In this document: in pieces, positions 8,611-17,736 of the stretch
Layout: the number at the start of each line of letters is the position of its first letter
Numbering within the stretch: position 1 is the stretch's first letter
Program-made: the position numbers and the translations under genes
Source of the DNA: Flavobacterium ranwuense
GTDB lineage: Bacteria > Bacteroidota > Bacteroidia > Flavobacteriales > Flavobacteriaceae
Length of the DNA stretch: 64,000 nucleotides
Assembly (NCBI RefSeq): GCF_004349315.1
Contig: NZ_SMLH01000005.1
Span: 62,001-126,000, forward strand
Reading direction: 5' to 3'
Notes under the pieces: model-generated
Told to the model about the DNA's origin: nothing
Databases searched by the model: none
What the model saw: only the letters and a program-made list of their open reading frames with translations

Positions 8611-8646
8611 AAAAAAATCCGCTACGTGAGCGGATTTTTTTTTTAG
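8611..8646. terminator. Bidirectional terminator
   Basis: AAAATCCGCT and AGCGGATTTT pair around ACGTG with long A and T runs. It separates the convergent LETM1-like and carbonic anhydrase genes. Confidence 0.85.
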
Positions 8647-8656
8647 AATTCTTGTG

Positions 8657-9292
8657 TTAAAATTTTAATTGGTATACATCGTCCAAATCTTTTTCGGAAC
8701 TGATGTTCACATCTAAATCTGTTACAAAACCGGAATTAAGCCCATAAGCCCATCCGTGTAAAGTTAAATCCTGCCCATTTTTCCAAGCGGACTGTACAAT
8801 TGATGTTTTGGCTAAATCAAAAACCTGTTCTTTTACATTTAATTCTACAAAAGTATTAAAACGCTCTGTTTCATCTTTGATAGAATCTAAATACGTGCTA
8901 TGCAAACGATATACGTCTTTTATATGACGAATCCAGTTGTCAATAATACCAATAGAATCATTTCCCATTGCTGCCTTAACACCTCCGCAACCATAATGCC
9001 CGCATACCAGTACGTGCTTTACTTTCAACACATTTACTGCATAATCCAATACGCTCAACATATTCATATCACTATGCACTACCATATTGGCAATGTTTCT
9101 ATGTACAAAAACTTCTCCAGGTTTTGCACCTACAATTTCATTTGCAGGAACCCTGCTATCTGAACAACCTATCCATAATAATGGTGGCGTTTGACCTTTG
9201 GCCAGATCTTGAAAATAGTTTGGGTCACTCGCTAAAGAAGTCTCAACCCATTTTTTATTATTCTCTAGTATTTTTTTATAAAAATCGCTCAT
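8657..9292 (-). CDS. can: Beta-class carbonic anhydrase
   Basis: This enzyme of 211 residues interconverts CO2 and bicarbonate. The zinc ligands are Cys43 in CSDSRV (with the Asp45-Arg47 dyad), His99 and Cys102 in HYGCGG. Length and motifs match the plant-type bacterial group. The next gene upstream on the same strand is a SulP anion transporter; beta carbonic anhydrases and SulP proteins are repeatedly neighbours or fused, which suggests joint handling of bicarbonate. The spacing is about 100 bases, so co-transcription is likely but not proven. Confidence 0.94.
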   Translation of the reverse strand: MSDFYKKILENNKKWVETSLASDPNYFQDLAKGQTPPLLWIGCSDSRVPANEIVGAKPGEVFVHRNIANMVVHSDMNMLSVLDYAVNVLKVKHVLVCGHYGCGGVKAAMGNDSIGIIDNWIRHIKDVYRLHSTYLDSIKDETERFNTFVELNVKEQVFDLAKTSIVQSAWKNGQDLTLHGWAYGLNSGFVTDLDVNISSEKDLDDVYQLKF

Positions 9293-9394
9293 AATCTTTG
9301 TGTAATTATTTTATTTATATAGACGTTAAGTAACTAATCAATACAACGTAAAGGAACTCTTTTTTTTAAATTAAATCCCTAATTAATTTTAGTT

Positions 9395-11053
9395 TTATTC
9401 TTTGATGATCTCTTTATCTCTTATTTCCTTTTTAACCATAACTCTTTTTGCAGCATCATAATAATGCTCTATAGTCACATGATTCTGCGTATCAATACTA
9501 TTTTCTAACTGATAGGCTTTTTTAAATCCTTTCAGCTTCACTTTTATATTATTATCTATAGCTCTTGTGGTTTTAAACTCATGGATTAAATCCAAAATAT
9601 CATGAGCGATATAAACCGTATCTTTTGCATCAATTATAACCTTAGAATTTTCCGGAATATCATTCAAAGTTGATTTTATGGCAGCTTTATTCAAGAAAGA
9701 AACTTCCTGAGCCAAATCAATATGAATCACATCTCCATTTGCGTATTCTTCTTTTCTAAAACTATATGCTCTCTTGAGATTCCCTTTTAAAACAAATATA
9801 ATACTGATGACTATTCCTAAAGCAACACCTTTCAATAAATCCAAAAATACAACTGCCAATAATGTGGCAATAAAAGGAACAAATTGATATTTTCCTTTTT
9901 CCCAAAAATGTTTGAATGTAGCTGGTTTAGCTAGTTTATATCCAACTAAAATTAAAATCGCTGCTAAAGTAGCCAATGGGATTTTGTTCAGAATCACTGG
10001 AATTACAAGGACACTGACTAACAACAATGATCCATGAATAATGGTAGACATTTTAGATTTGGCTCCAGAATTACTATTTGCAGAGGAGCGTACAATAACA
10101 GATGTTAATGGTAAACCACCTAAAAGTGAACTCACCATATTTCCAATACCTTGCGCTTTTAATTCCACATTTGTATCCGTATAGCGTTTTTGGACATCCA
10201 TTCTATCAGACGCTTCAATACTTAACAGCGTCTCAATAGAAGCTACAATAGCAATCGTCAGGGCAATAACCCAAACCTTTGGATTTACAATTTCTGAAAA
10301 ATTAGGAGTTACTATAATTGCTTTAAATTCTTCAAAAGAGGAAGGAACCGGCAAAGAAACTAAATGTTCTTTTCCAATGGCTAAAGCACTTCCCGTACCA
10401 ATGAAAATCTCATTCAAAATAACGCCAATAGCTACGGCAATTAAAGCTCCGGGAACTAATTTTAATTTTTTCAAAAAAGGAACTTTATCCCAAGAAATCA
10501 AAATTACCATAGAAACCAATGTAATAACGATTGAACCTATTTGGATATAATCAAAGATACCTAATAATGTGGAGAATGTATTACTGCCATCCAGTTGTGA
10601 AAAAGACTGATCTCCTTCAAAATCATTGTCATAACCAAATGCGTGTGGCAATTGTTTTAAAACAATGATGATTCCAATACCGGCCAGCATTCCTTCAATA
10701 ACATTCGTTGGAAAATAATTAGAAATGCTTCCCGCTTTAACAAATCCCAATATTAATTGTATTAGACCTGCAATGAAAACTGCGGTTAAAAAAATATTAA
10801 AAGCTCCTAAATCCGTAATTGCGGTAAGAACAATAGCCGTTAGACCAGCCGCAGGTCCAGAAACACTTATGTTGGATGTACTTAAATAACCCACTACTAC
10901 TCCACCAACAATTCCTGCAATAATTCCCGAAAATAAAGGAGCGCCCGAAGCCATTGCAATACCTAAACACAATGGTAGCGCCACCAAAAAAACCACTAAA
11001 CCAGACGCAAAATCGGATTTAAGGTTAGCAAAAAGATTAATTTTTTTTGTCAT
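9395..11053 (-). CDS. SulP family anion transporter with STAS domain
   Basis: This integral membrane protein of 552 residues has the SulP signature early (LPLCLGIAMASGAPLFSGI), the motif GPAAGLTAIV, about 12 hydrophobic segments to residue 430, and a C-terminal STAS domain (VIIDAKDTVYIAHDILDLIHEF). SulP carriers move sulfate, bicarbonate or carboxylates. The neighbouring carbonic anhydrase favours bicarbonate, as in BicA-type Na+/HCO3- symporters, but the substrate cannot be read from sequence alone. The 93-residue ORF upstream may share its transcript. Confidence 0.9.
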   Translation of the reverse strand: MTKKINLFANLKSDFASGLVVFLVALPLCLGIAMASGAPLFSGIIAGIVGGVVVGYLSTSNISVSGPAAGLTAIVLTAITDLGAFNIFLTAVFIAGLIQLILGFVKAGSISNYFPTNVIEGMLAGIGIIIVLKQLPHAFGYDNDFEGDQSFSQLDGSNTFSTLLGIFDYIQIGSIVITLVSMVILISWDKVPFLKKLKLVPGALIAVAIGVILNEIFIGTGSALAIGKEHLVSLPVPSSFEEFKAIIVTPNFSEIVNPKVWVIALTIAIVASIETLLSIEASDRMDVQKRYTDTNVELKAQGIGNMVSSLLGGLPLTSVIVRSSANSNSGAKSKMSTIIHGSLLLVSVLVIPVILNKIPLATLAAILILVGYKLAKPATFKHFWEKGKYQFVPFIATLLAVVFLDLLKGVALGIVISIIFVLKGNLKRAYSFRKEEYANGDVIHIDLAQEVSFLNKAAIKSTLNDIPENSKVIIDAKDTVYIAHDILDLIHEFKTTRAIDNNIKVKLKGFKKAYQLENSIDTQNHVTIEHYYDAAKRVMVKKEIRDKEIIKE

Positions 11054-11140
11054 AATACCTTCCTAAAATTTGAATACAAAGAGTTTATCCACATTATAAA
11101 CGTGAAAATTGATTTCAAAATACTAAAATCAAAAAATGCA

Positions 11141-11422
11141 TTAAACTTCGTTGGGCGGAGGAATAAATATGGAAGAGATGATATTATCGTGCTTTGATAA
11201 ATTCTCAGATAGAATAGCACTAGACGACAATTTCGATGAGGTAATTACATCTGTAGAAGATTCAAAATAAAAAAAAGTTTTAATTTCTTTGTGTGCATGT
11301 TCTTCCTCAGAAACACTGTAGAAAACAGAAATATCTGCACTTTTCTCAATCACAGTAACTATTGTTGGAGTGATGAGAAAGGCAATAAATAGTATTAAAA
11401 ATATTTTAGATATTATTTTCAT
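11141..11422 (-). CDS. Small membrane-anchored protein of unknown function
   Basis: The product of 93 residues has one N-terminal hydrophobic segment (IFLILFIAFLITPTIVTVI, about 6-25) and then a hydrophilic tail ending IPPPNEV. No family is recognised. It is 87 bases upstream of the SulP gene and in the same direction, so it may belong to the transporter/carbonic anhydrase unit. The single membrane segment would put the tail outside the cytoplasm or act as an uncleaved anchor. Confidence 0.6.
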   Translation of the reverse strand: MKIISKIFLILFIAFLITPTIVTVIEKSADISVFYSVSEEEHAHKEIKTFFYFESSTDVITSSKLSSSAILSENLSKHDNIISSIFIPPPNEV

Positions 11423-11551
11423 TGGCGCAAAAATAGAATTAAGTTTATTAAAAAAGCAATCGTTTTTCTAAATTTAAAAAAAAATTAACATTACATAACA
11501 ATAGAAACAGGTTAATTGATTTCATTCTACTTTGTTTTAATTCTTATAAAA

Positions 11552-12031
11552 CTACAAACTCTCTTCTAACCAAGCTTGCATCATCCAGATAGTCTTTTCT
11601 TGTTCTGAAATAAAATCACTCATCATGGAATTTGTCCCTTCATCATTTATTGCTGAAGATTGATTAAGAATCCCTCTTTCGATTTTTAATAAATGAGACA
11701 ATGATGTAACAATTAAATGGACTGCTTTTTCATCGTTTGAAATATTTTTACCCACAACTAACTGATTGTTTTTTATAAAATCTTCAAAAGTATGAAGCGG
11801 AGTTCCTCCAACGGTGAGTACTCTTTCGGCAATTAAATCAATTTTTATTTGAGCATCTGTGTATAATTCTTCAAATTTCACATGTAAATCAAAAAAACGT
11901 TTCCCTTTAATATTCCAATGAATTCCTCTTAAATTTTGGTAATAAACTTGGAAATTAGCTAATAAAATATTCAATTCACTAACTATCAATTCTGATTCTT
12001 TTACTGGTAATCCTAAAATATTTGTTTTCAT
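11552..12031 (-). CDS. dps: Dps family DNA-protection ferritin
   Basis: This product of 159 residues is a mini-ferritin of dodecameric type. The inter-subunit ferroxidase ligands are all present with exact spacing: His38, His50, Asp65 and Glu69 (GIHWNIKG ... FFDLH ... KIDLIAERV). It oxidises Fe2+ with peroxide and stores iron, which protects DNA. It is divergent from oxyR, 98 bases away, the classical regulator arrangement. A -7 box lies just upstream. Confidence 0.94.
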   Translation of the reverse strand: MKTNILGLPVKESELIVSELNILLANFQVYYQNLRGIHWNIKGKRFFDLHVKFEELYTDAQIKIDLIAERVLTVGGTPLHTFEDFIKNNQLVVGKNISNDEKAVHLIVTSLSHLLKIERGILNQSSAINDEGTNSMMSDFISEQEKTIWMMQAWLEESL

Positions 12032-12046
12032 GATTTTTATTTTCTA

Positions 12047-12054
12047 CAAATTTA
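12047..12054 (-). promoter_or_regulatory. -7 promoter box of dps
   Basis: On the minus strand this reads TAAATTTG, matching the Bacteroidota -7 consensus, 15 bases before the dps start. The 98-base dps/oxyR spacer is the expected place for OxyR binding. Confidence 0.5.
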
Positions 12055-12129
12055 GAGAAGAAAATACCACTTTTCACTATAAGTTAAATTGATTGTTTTT
12101 ATATTTACATCAGATATAACTATAAAAAA

Positions 12130-13071
12130 ATGACAATCACTCAATTAAAATATGTTCTTGCTGTAGCCGAACACAAAAATTTCACTCTAGCTGCCGAAAA
12201 ATGTTTTGTGACTCAACCTACATTGAGCATGCAAATTCAAAAGATCGAGGAAGAATTAAGTATTCAGATATTTGACAGAACTAAAAAACCAATTCAGCTT
12301 ACCGACATTGGCCAAAAAATTGTAAATCAAGCAAAAAATATAGTCAATGAAGCCGATAGGATTCAGGATATAGTAGAACAACAAAAAGGATTTATTGGTG
12401 GCGAATTCAGATTGGGAATAATCCCAACAATTATGCCTACGCTATTGCCTATGTTCTTGAATAATTTTATAAAAAAATACCCGAAAGTAAAACTTATAAT
12501 CGAAGAGTTAAATACTGACGAAATTATAACGAAACTAAACAATGGACATCTCGATGCTGCCATTGCCGCAACTCCTTTGATGGAGGAAAAAATAAAAGAA
12601 ATTGTCTTGTATTATGAACCTTTTGTAGCGTACATCCCAGAAAGCCATCATCATTTTCAAAAGGAAGAAATAGAAGTTTCTGACTTAAACTTAGATGAAA
12701 TCTTATTATTACAAGACGGCCATTGTTTTCGAGACGGGATTTTAAATTTATGCAAAAATGTAGGTAAAAATGAAACGAGTCATTTTCAGTTAGAAAGTGG
12801 GAGTTTCGAAACCCTGATAAAATTAGCCGATGAAGGTTTAGGGACAACACTACTTCCCTATTTACATACACTTGATTTAAAAGAAACTGACAAATTAAAA
12901 TTACGCCACTTTAAGGAACCTAAACCTGCCCGAGAGGTAAGCCTGATTTTCCCTAAAAGCGAATTAAAAATACAGATAATTGATGCGCTTCGAAGTACAA
13001 TTGCAGGAGTAGTAAAAGGAGCTATCGTATTTCAAAATGTTCAAATTATAAGTTCACTTCCTAAAAAATAA
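12130..13071 (+). CDS. oxyR: OxyR, peroxide-sensing LysR-type regulator
   Basis: This regulator of 313 residues has an N-terminal winged helix-turn-helix (FTLAAEKCFVTQPTLSMQI) and a periplasmic-binding-like sensor domain. The redox pair is intact: LQDGHCFRDGILNLC places cysteines at residues 199 and 208, the same numbers as in E. coli OxyR. Peroxide would form the disulphide and switch DNA binding. It is transcribed divergently from dps, its expected target. The C-terminal IAGVVKGAIVFQNVQ stretch is longer than in E. coli. It ends at a strong terminator. Confidence 0.94.
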   Translation: MTITQLKYVLAVAEHKNFTLAAEKCFVTQPTLSMQIQKIEEELSIQIFDRTKKPIQLTDIGQKIVNQAKNIVNEADRIQDIVEQQKGFIGGEFRLGIIPTIMPTLLPMFLNNFIKKYPKVKLIIEELNTDEIITKLNNGHLDAAIAATPLMEEKIKEIVLYYEPFVAYIPESHHHFQKEEIEVSDLNLDEILLLQDGHCFRDGILNLCKNVGKNETSHFQLESGSFETLIKLADEGLGTTLLPYLHTLDLKETDKLKLRHFKEPKPAREVSLIFPKSELKIQIIDALRSTIAGVVKGAIVFQNVQIISSLPKK

Positions 13072-13103
13072 AAAAAGGAACCGTTTTGCGGTTCCTTTTT
13101 TTT
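13071..13103. terminator. Terminator between oxyR and the small downstream gene
   Basis: GGAACCG and CGGTTCC pair around TTTTG between A and T runs. It works for oxyR on the plus strand and for the convergent 65-residue ORF. Confidence 0.85.
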
Positions 13104-13299
13104 ATGAATTTACGATTAGTAAACATTGTTTTAATTCCGGTTTTCCTATTGTAAAATTTAATAACCATTCTCGCAATTGCTCCATTTCGTAGGGTAATAA
13201 TGTTTTGATGGCTTTTTCTAATTCTTTGCAAAAAAGTAATGGATCAAAACTTACTCTTTCTAAAATTGATTTTGTATAATCATACATGATTTTCGACAT
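13102..13299 (-). CDS. Small conserved hypothetical protein
   Basis: The product of 65 residues is cytoplasmic and helical, with MYDYTKSILERVSFDP at the start and LPYEMEQLREWLLNF in the middle. Similar short proteins appear to be common in Flavobacteria (from memory of the family, not checked). The start may be the methionine at residue 5 (13,287). Its stop codon falls in the oxyR terminator. The function is unknown. Confidence 0.6.
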   Translation of the reverse strand: MSKIMYDYTKSILERVSFDPLLFCKELEKAIKTLLPYEMEQLREWLLNFTIGKPELKQCLLIVNS

Positions 13300-13468
13300 A
13301 ATAAACTAAGATTTTAGTTAGATTTGGATTCAAAATTGATGTAAAAATACATTTTTTTTAATTACAACATAACTATTTAACGTAGTTTTAATCTTTTTAT
13401 TTATAATTCATAAATTTGGTTTAAAAAAAATATAAATTACTGAAAACAAACCACTTAAACAGAAAACA

Positions 13469-14131
13469 TTAGCTTTTTCTAGCACGAAACATTTCCCTTT
13501 TTCCGGGTGGCCCGGCCAGTTTTTCGACAGTAAAACCCACTTCGATCATACTTCTTTTTACAACTCCTCTGGCGGCATAAGTAACCAGTACACCATTAGT
13601 TTTAAGTGCCTTATACATCTTCTCAAAAATAGCGGTACTCCACAATTCAGGTTGTACTCTATACCCAAAAGCATCAAAATAAATTAAATCAAATTGATCT
13701 ATATCATCAATTTCTTCAAAAAATTGTTTCCTTTTCGTAAGTGAAAAATCATCCCTTAAATCAATTTTTTCTCCCCAATTGCTTTCATGCATTCTATCGA
13801 AAATTGCGCTATCTTGACTTGCATTTAATTCTGTGACATAATTCATCAGCAAAACTTCGTCTACTGAAATGGGATACGCTTCTACTCCTACATAATCAAT
13901 CGATTGCTGCATTTTTTTTGCCTCTAGCAAAGTGATAAAGGCATTCAAGCCTGTACCAAATCCTATTTCCAAAATAGAAACACTCCTGTTTTGAAATAAC
14001 GAGAGGCCATTTTTAATAAATACATGCTGTGCTTCCTGTATGGCACCATGTTTAGAATGATAACATTCATCCCATTCTGCTATGTGAATGGTAGTTGAAC
14101 CATCAAGTGTTTGGATTATTTCTCTTTTCAA
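13469..14131 (-). CDS. mnmD: tRNA mnm5s2U34 methyltransferase, MnmD type
   Basis: This stand-alone SAM-dependent methyltransferase has 220 residues and corresponds to the N-terminal half of E. coli MnmC. It methylates nm5(s2)U34 in the tRNA wobble position. Visible motifs are HSKHGAIQEAQHVFI near residue 27, the SAM glycine loop ILEIGFGTGLNAF, YFDAFGYRVQPELW and the C-terminal GPPGKREMFRARK. There is no FAD oxidase domain, consistent with a MnmD-only organism. It is divergent from ilvE. Confidence 0.9.
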   Translation of the reverse strand: MKREIIQTLDGSTTIHIAEWDECYHSKHGAIQEAQHVFIKNGLSLFQNRSVSILEIGFGTGLNAFITLLEAKKMQQSIDYVGVEAYPISVDEVLLMNYVTELNASQDSAIFDRMHESNWGEKIDLRDDFSLTKRKQFFEEIDDIDQFDLIYFDAFGYRVQPELWSTAIFEKMYKALKTNGVLVTYAARGVVKRSMIEVGFTVEKLAGPPGKREMFRARKS

Positions 14132-14434
14132 AATTGGATTTTGAGGTTATATTGGATTAAAAACTACAATGTTTGTCCAAAATTAATCAAAATCTAACAC
14201 GTTTACCTCTGAAAAATCTATATTTATTGTATAATTAGTAGAATTAAGCATGATTTTTTTATTTTTTTTAAAATGTAAACAAATCTTAGTTAAATGCTAT
14301 AATTAATAGTTTTTTGACAAGTCTTTTGTTGATTTTTATTTAATTTTGCAAACATTAAACTTCAACTTATAGAAATTAAGTTTTTTTAAGCTCCAGTTTG
14401 TCATTTAAAAAAAATCAAAAAACAACACATTACT
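14132..14434. other. Intergenic region between mnmD and ilvE
   Basis: These 303 AT-rich bases between divergent genes carry no reading frame of note. A -7 box TAATTTTG at 14,341-14,348 probably serves ilvE and would leave a leader of about 80 bases. No riboswitch fold was recognised in it. Confidence 0.5.
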
Positions 14435-15502
14435 ATGAGTACTACTCAAACTAACAAAATTGAAACAATAAAAGCTTCCTCTTCAAAAATTAACGAGGTT
14501 GATTTTTCAAACTTAAGCTTTGGTTCTGTTTTTACAGATCATCTATTTGAATGTGATTATAAAAATGGGGAATGGCAAAAACCTGTCATTAAACCCTACG
14601 CACCATTTTTGTTAGACCCATCTACACGAGTTTTTCATTATGGACAAGCGATTTTTGAAGGTATGAAAGCGTACAAAGATGAAAATAATGACGTTTGGCT
14701 TTTTAGACCTGATGAAAACTACAAACGTTTTAATACATCTGCAATAAGAATGGCAATGCCAGAAGTTCCTGAAGAAATATTTATGAGCGGTCTAAATCAA
14801 TTGTTGCAATTAGACGAAGCATGGATTAAAAAGGGAAAAGGAAATGCGATGTACATCAGACCATTTATGATTGCAACTGGTACTGGAGTAATTGCAAATC
14901 CTTCAAATGACTATAAATTCATGATTATTTTATCGCCAGTGACTTCTTATTATTCTGGTGATGTAAAAGTACTTATTGCGGAACATTTCAGTAGAGCTGC
15001 AAATGGAGGAATAGGAGCTGCAAAAGCTGCAGGAAATTATGCTGCCCAATTTTATCCTACAAATTTAGCGAACAAAGAAGGCTTTCAACAGGTAATTTGG
15101 ACTGATGATGCTACGCATACCAAACTGGAAGAAGCAGGTACTATGAATGTATTTTTCAGAATAAATGATACATTATTTACTGCTCCTACAAGCGAACGAA
15201 TTCTTGATGGTGTGACTCGAAAAACACTTATTGATTTAGCAAAAAGTGAAGGTATAAATGTAGATATTCGTTCGGTTTTAGTTTCTGAGCTTGTTGAGGC
15301 TGCTAAAAACGGAACTTTGAAAGAAATTTTTGGAGCAGGAACGGCTGCTGTAGTAAGTCCAATTTCTGGATTTTCTTATCAGGATGTTTATTATGAATTG
15401 CCAAAAATTGAAAATACAATGGCTTTACAACTAAAAACTAAATTGGAAAATATCCAAAATAAATTAGAAGCGGATACTTTTGGATGGACTGTTAAAGTAT
15501 AA
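14435..15502 (+). CDS. ilvE: Branched-chain amino acid aminotransferase
   Basis: This class IV PLP-dependent transaminase of 355 residues interconverts leucine, isoleucine and valine with their 2-keto acids using glutamate. Diagnostic features are HYGQAIFEGMKAY near residue 69, the PLP lysine in GAAKAAGNYA near 193, and the C-terminal EIFGAGTAAVVSPI. The length fits the BCAT type II enzymes of Bacteroidota and eukaryotes rather than the 309-residue E. coli form. It is monocistronic and followed by a terminator. Confidence 0.94.
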   Translation: MSTTQTNKIETIKASSSKINEVDFSNLSFGSVFTDHLFECDYKNGEWQKPVIKPYAPFLLDPSTRVFHYGQAIFEGMKAYKDENNDVWLFRPDENYKRFNTSAIRMAMPEVPEEIFMSGLNQLLQLDEAWIKKGKGNAMYIRPFMIATGTGVIANPSNDYKFMIILSPVTSYYSGDVKVLIAEHFSRAANGGIGAAKAAGNYAAQFYPTNLANKEGFQQVIWTDDATHTKLEEAGTMNVFFRINDTLFTAPTSERILDGVTRKTLIDLAKSEGINVDIRSVLVSELVEAAKNGTLKEIFGAGTAAVVSPISGFSYQDVYYELPKIENTMALQLKTKLENIQNKLEADTFGWTVKV

Positions 15503-15520
15503 ATCCAAGATTTCATAATT

Positions 15521-15560
15521 AAAAAAAAAGCGATTTTCACACTGAAAATCGCTTTTTTTT
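15521..15560 (+). terminator. Terminator of ilvE
   Basis: AAAGCGATTTTC and GAAAATCGCTTT pair around ACACT with flanking A and T runs. Confidence 0.88.
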
Positions 15561-15607
15561 TGTCTTCTACGAAAAATGCCCATAAAAAAATGCCTGAGCC
15601 TGTTACA

Positions 15608-15994
15608 CTATTCTCTAATTATTTTAGAAAAATCAGGTTTGAAATAATTAGGACCTTTCATCACTTTCCCATCTTCACGATAAATTGGTTTCCCATCTTC
15701 GCCTAACTTACTCATATTACTGCGTTGGATTTCGTCAAAAACTGCTTCTATTTTATGCTGCAAACCATGTTCTATAATGGTTCCGCACAAAATATACATC
15801 ATATCACCCAATGCATCTGCAATTTCTACCAAATCATTGTTTTGAACTGCTTCAAGATATTCTTCGTTTTCCTCTTTCATTAAGTTGTAACGAAGCATCT
15901 GTTTACTTTCCCCTAAATTAGCTGTAGGAATTTCACTATGACCTATTTTAAAAGCTGTATGAAATTCTTTAACTGAGTCTATCTGTTTTTGCAT
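15608..15994 (-). CDS. MazG-like nucleotide pyrophosphohydrolase
   Basis: This all-alpha NTP pyrophosphohydrolase has 128 residues. The metal-binding EExxE and ExxD pattern is visible as EENEEYLEA followed by EIADALGDMMYIL. These enzymes hydrolyse (d)NTPs to NMP and pyrophosphate for nucleotide-pool cleaning. The sequence resembles the dUTPase-like (DR2231) or HisE-like subgroup more than full-length MazG, and the substrate is not assignable. It is divergent from the 62-residue membrane ORF. Confidence 0.85.
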   Translation of the reverse strand: MQKQIDSVKEFHTAFKIGHSEIPTANLGESKQMLRYNLMKEENEEYLEAVQNNDLVEIADALGDMMYILCGTIIEHGLQHKIEAVFDEIQRSNMSKLGEDGKPIYREDGKVMKGPNYFKPDFSKIIRE

Positions 15995-16049
15995 CTTTTT
16001 ATTTTGTTAAATGAAAAGGCAAATTAGCAACTATTTCTAAACTATTAAC

Positions 16050-16057
16050 TAAATTTG
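16050..16057 (+). promoter_or_regulatory. -7 promoter box upstream of a small membrane gene
   Basis: TAAATTTG matches the -7 consensus and lies 18 bases before ATG 16,076. Confidence 0.5.
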
Positions 16058-16075
16058 CCGGAAATAATTTAAACT

Positions 16076-16264
16076 ATGTTTAGTCAAGGTCAATTAGTGT
16101 TTGCAGGCTTGTTTTTTGTTGCATTTGTTATTGCTGCAATTTATGCCTATCGAAAAGATATAAAAACACATAAAGAGTTTTATAAGGGGAATTACAAGAT
16201 TCTAATAGGATTTGGAATTTTTATTGGAATTTTATTTTTGATAAAAGTATTTTTCAAACGTTAG
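16076..16264 (+). CDS. Small two-helix membrane protein
   Basis: The product of 62 residues has two hydrophobic helices (about 7-24 and 44-58) separated by a basic loop (AYRKDIKTHKEFYKGNYK). The C-terminus is FFKR. No function is recognised. A promoter box precedes it and a terminator follows, which supports a genuine monocistronic gene. Confidence 0.65.
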   Translation: MFSQGQLVFAGLFFVAFVIAAIYAYRKDIKTHKEFYKGNYKILIGFGIFIGILFLIKVFFKR

Positions 16265-16285
16265 TTTCTTTAAAAACAACCAAAT

Positions 16286-16313
16286 AAAGCTCACTAAATA
16301 GTGGGCTTTTTTA
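16286..16313 (+). terminator. Terminator of the small membrane gene
   Basis: AAGCTCACTA pairs with TAGTGGGCTT (one G-T pair), followed by a T run. Confidence 0.8.
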
Positions 16314-16552
16314 TTTAACCTAAAGCGCTCAACATTAAATGCTTAAAAACCTAAATCTACATGATTATTTAGTTTTTATTCGAAAACAGATTAGTTAAAA
16401 ACGATCGAATATCGTAAAGCTTACTTTAAATTCAAACCAAATATAAATAGATAAACATCCTTTATTTAGAAAAGGATCTATATTTATTTAACACTTTCGG
16501 TGACTTGTAAATAAAATCTTTAACTTTACAAAAATTAACAAACCTGTATATT

Positions 16553-17674
16553 ATGAGGATTTTAAAATACTTATTTCTTTTACTACTGCTAAGTTTTGTG
16601 GCTTTATCCATTTTTGTGGCTACTCAAAAAGGAGATTTTACCGTAGAAAGAAGTCAAATCATAAATTCTCCAAAATCAACAGTATTTAATTTTGTTAATG
16701 ATTATAGAAACTGGGAGGATTTTAGTTCGTGGGTTGTTGAAGATCCTGAAATGCAAATTACGTATCCTAAAAAAACAATTGGTCCGGGAGCTTCCTTTTC
16801 ATGGGAAGGAAAAGAAGGAACAGGTGATATGTTGACCGTTTTTGTAAAGGAAAATGATAGTATTTCTCAAAAAATGAATTACGATGGAACTTCATCATCC
16901 GTTTTCTGGAGCTTTAAGGATACGATTGGCGGAACAAAAGTGACTTGGAAAACAACTGGAAAAATGAGTTTCACCATGAAAGTTTATACTGCCTTTAATG
17001 GAGGTATGAATAAAATCATTGGAAGAATGTATGAAAAGAGCTTAGTCAACTTAGACAAGACTCTTGATTTCGAAATAAATACTTATGCGGTAAAAGTAAA
17101 TGGATTGGTAAAAAAACTTGGAACTTTTTATTTAAGACAAACCTTTACCAGTGAAATTTCAAAGGTTACTAAAAATGCTCAAATCGTATTCCCAAAAATG
17201 ATTACTTTTTGCGAGCAAAATAATATCGAGTTGAACGGAAAACCATTTATAATTTATCATACTTACGATTCCGTAAGCGGATTGACCAAATTGTCTTTTT
17301 GTGTGCCTATAAAAAATCAAATCTTAACGAGTTCAGGAAGTGATATTTTAACTGGAAAGCTGGAGCCATTCGATGCAATTAAAACTACTTTAACCGGGGA
17401 TTATTCGCATACAAAAAAAGCTTTGGATAAAGCAAAAGCATATATTAACACCAATCGAATTGCTATTGACCTTACATTTTCTCATTTAGAGAATTTCACC
17501 ATCAGCAGAACAGAAATTAAAAACCCTTCAAAATGGGTTACCGAAATTTATTACCCAATAAAACCAAAAGTAATTCCTGTAAAAACTTTTACTCCAGCTG
17601 TCATCAAGATAGAGGAGGTTATAAAAACGCCTGCGCCAGTAATAAACAAGGAAGAAGAACAATCCGAATTTTAA
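16553..17674 (+). CDS. SRPBCC plus GyrI-like domain protein, membrane-anchored
   Basis: This product of 373 residues has one N-terminal hydrophobic helix (YLFLLLLLSFVALSIFVA). An SRPBCC / polyketide-cyclase domain spans about 25-165 (ERSQIINSPKSTVFNFVNDY) and a GyrI-like small-molecule-binding domain about 185-345 (YHTYDSVSGLTKLSFCVPI). The Pro-rich tail ends in EEEQSEF. The pair of ligand-binding folds suggests capture of a hydrophobic molecule, but no ligand is known. It lies just upstream of the ECF sigma factor gene and may be read into it. Confidence 0.82.
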   Translation: MRILKYLFLLLLLSFVALSIFVATQKGDFTVERSQIINSPKSTVFNFVNDYRNWEDFSSWVVEDPEMQITYPKKTIGPGASFSWEGKEGTGDMLTVFVKENDSISQKMNYDGTSSSVFWSFKDTIGGTKVTWKTTGKMSFTMKVYTAFNGGMNKIIGRMYEKSLVNLDKTLDFEINTYAVKVNGLVKKLGTFYLRQTFTSEISKVTKNAQIVFPKMITFCEQNNIELNGKPFIIYHTYDSVSGLTKLSFCVPIKNQILTSSGSDILTGKLEPFDAIKTTLTGDYSHTKKALDKAKAYINTNRIAIDLTFSHLENFTISRTEIKNPSKWVTEIYYPIKPKVIPVKTFTPAVIKIEEVIKTPAPVINKEEEQSEF

Positions 17675-17736
17675 TGTTTTTTTAAAGCCTATTAAACCTT
17701 TTTGATAAATTCTATTCTAACTCCTAAATAATCGCT

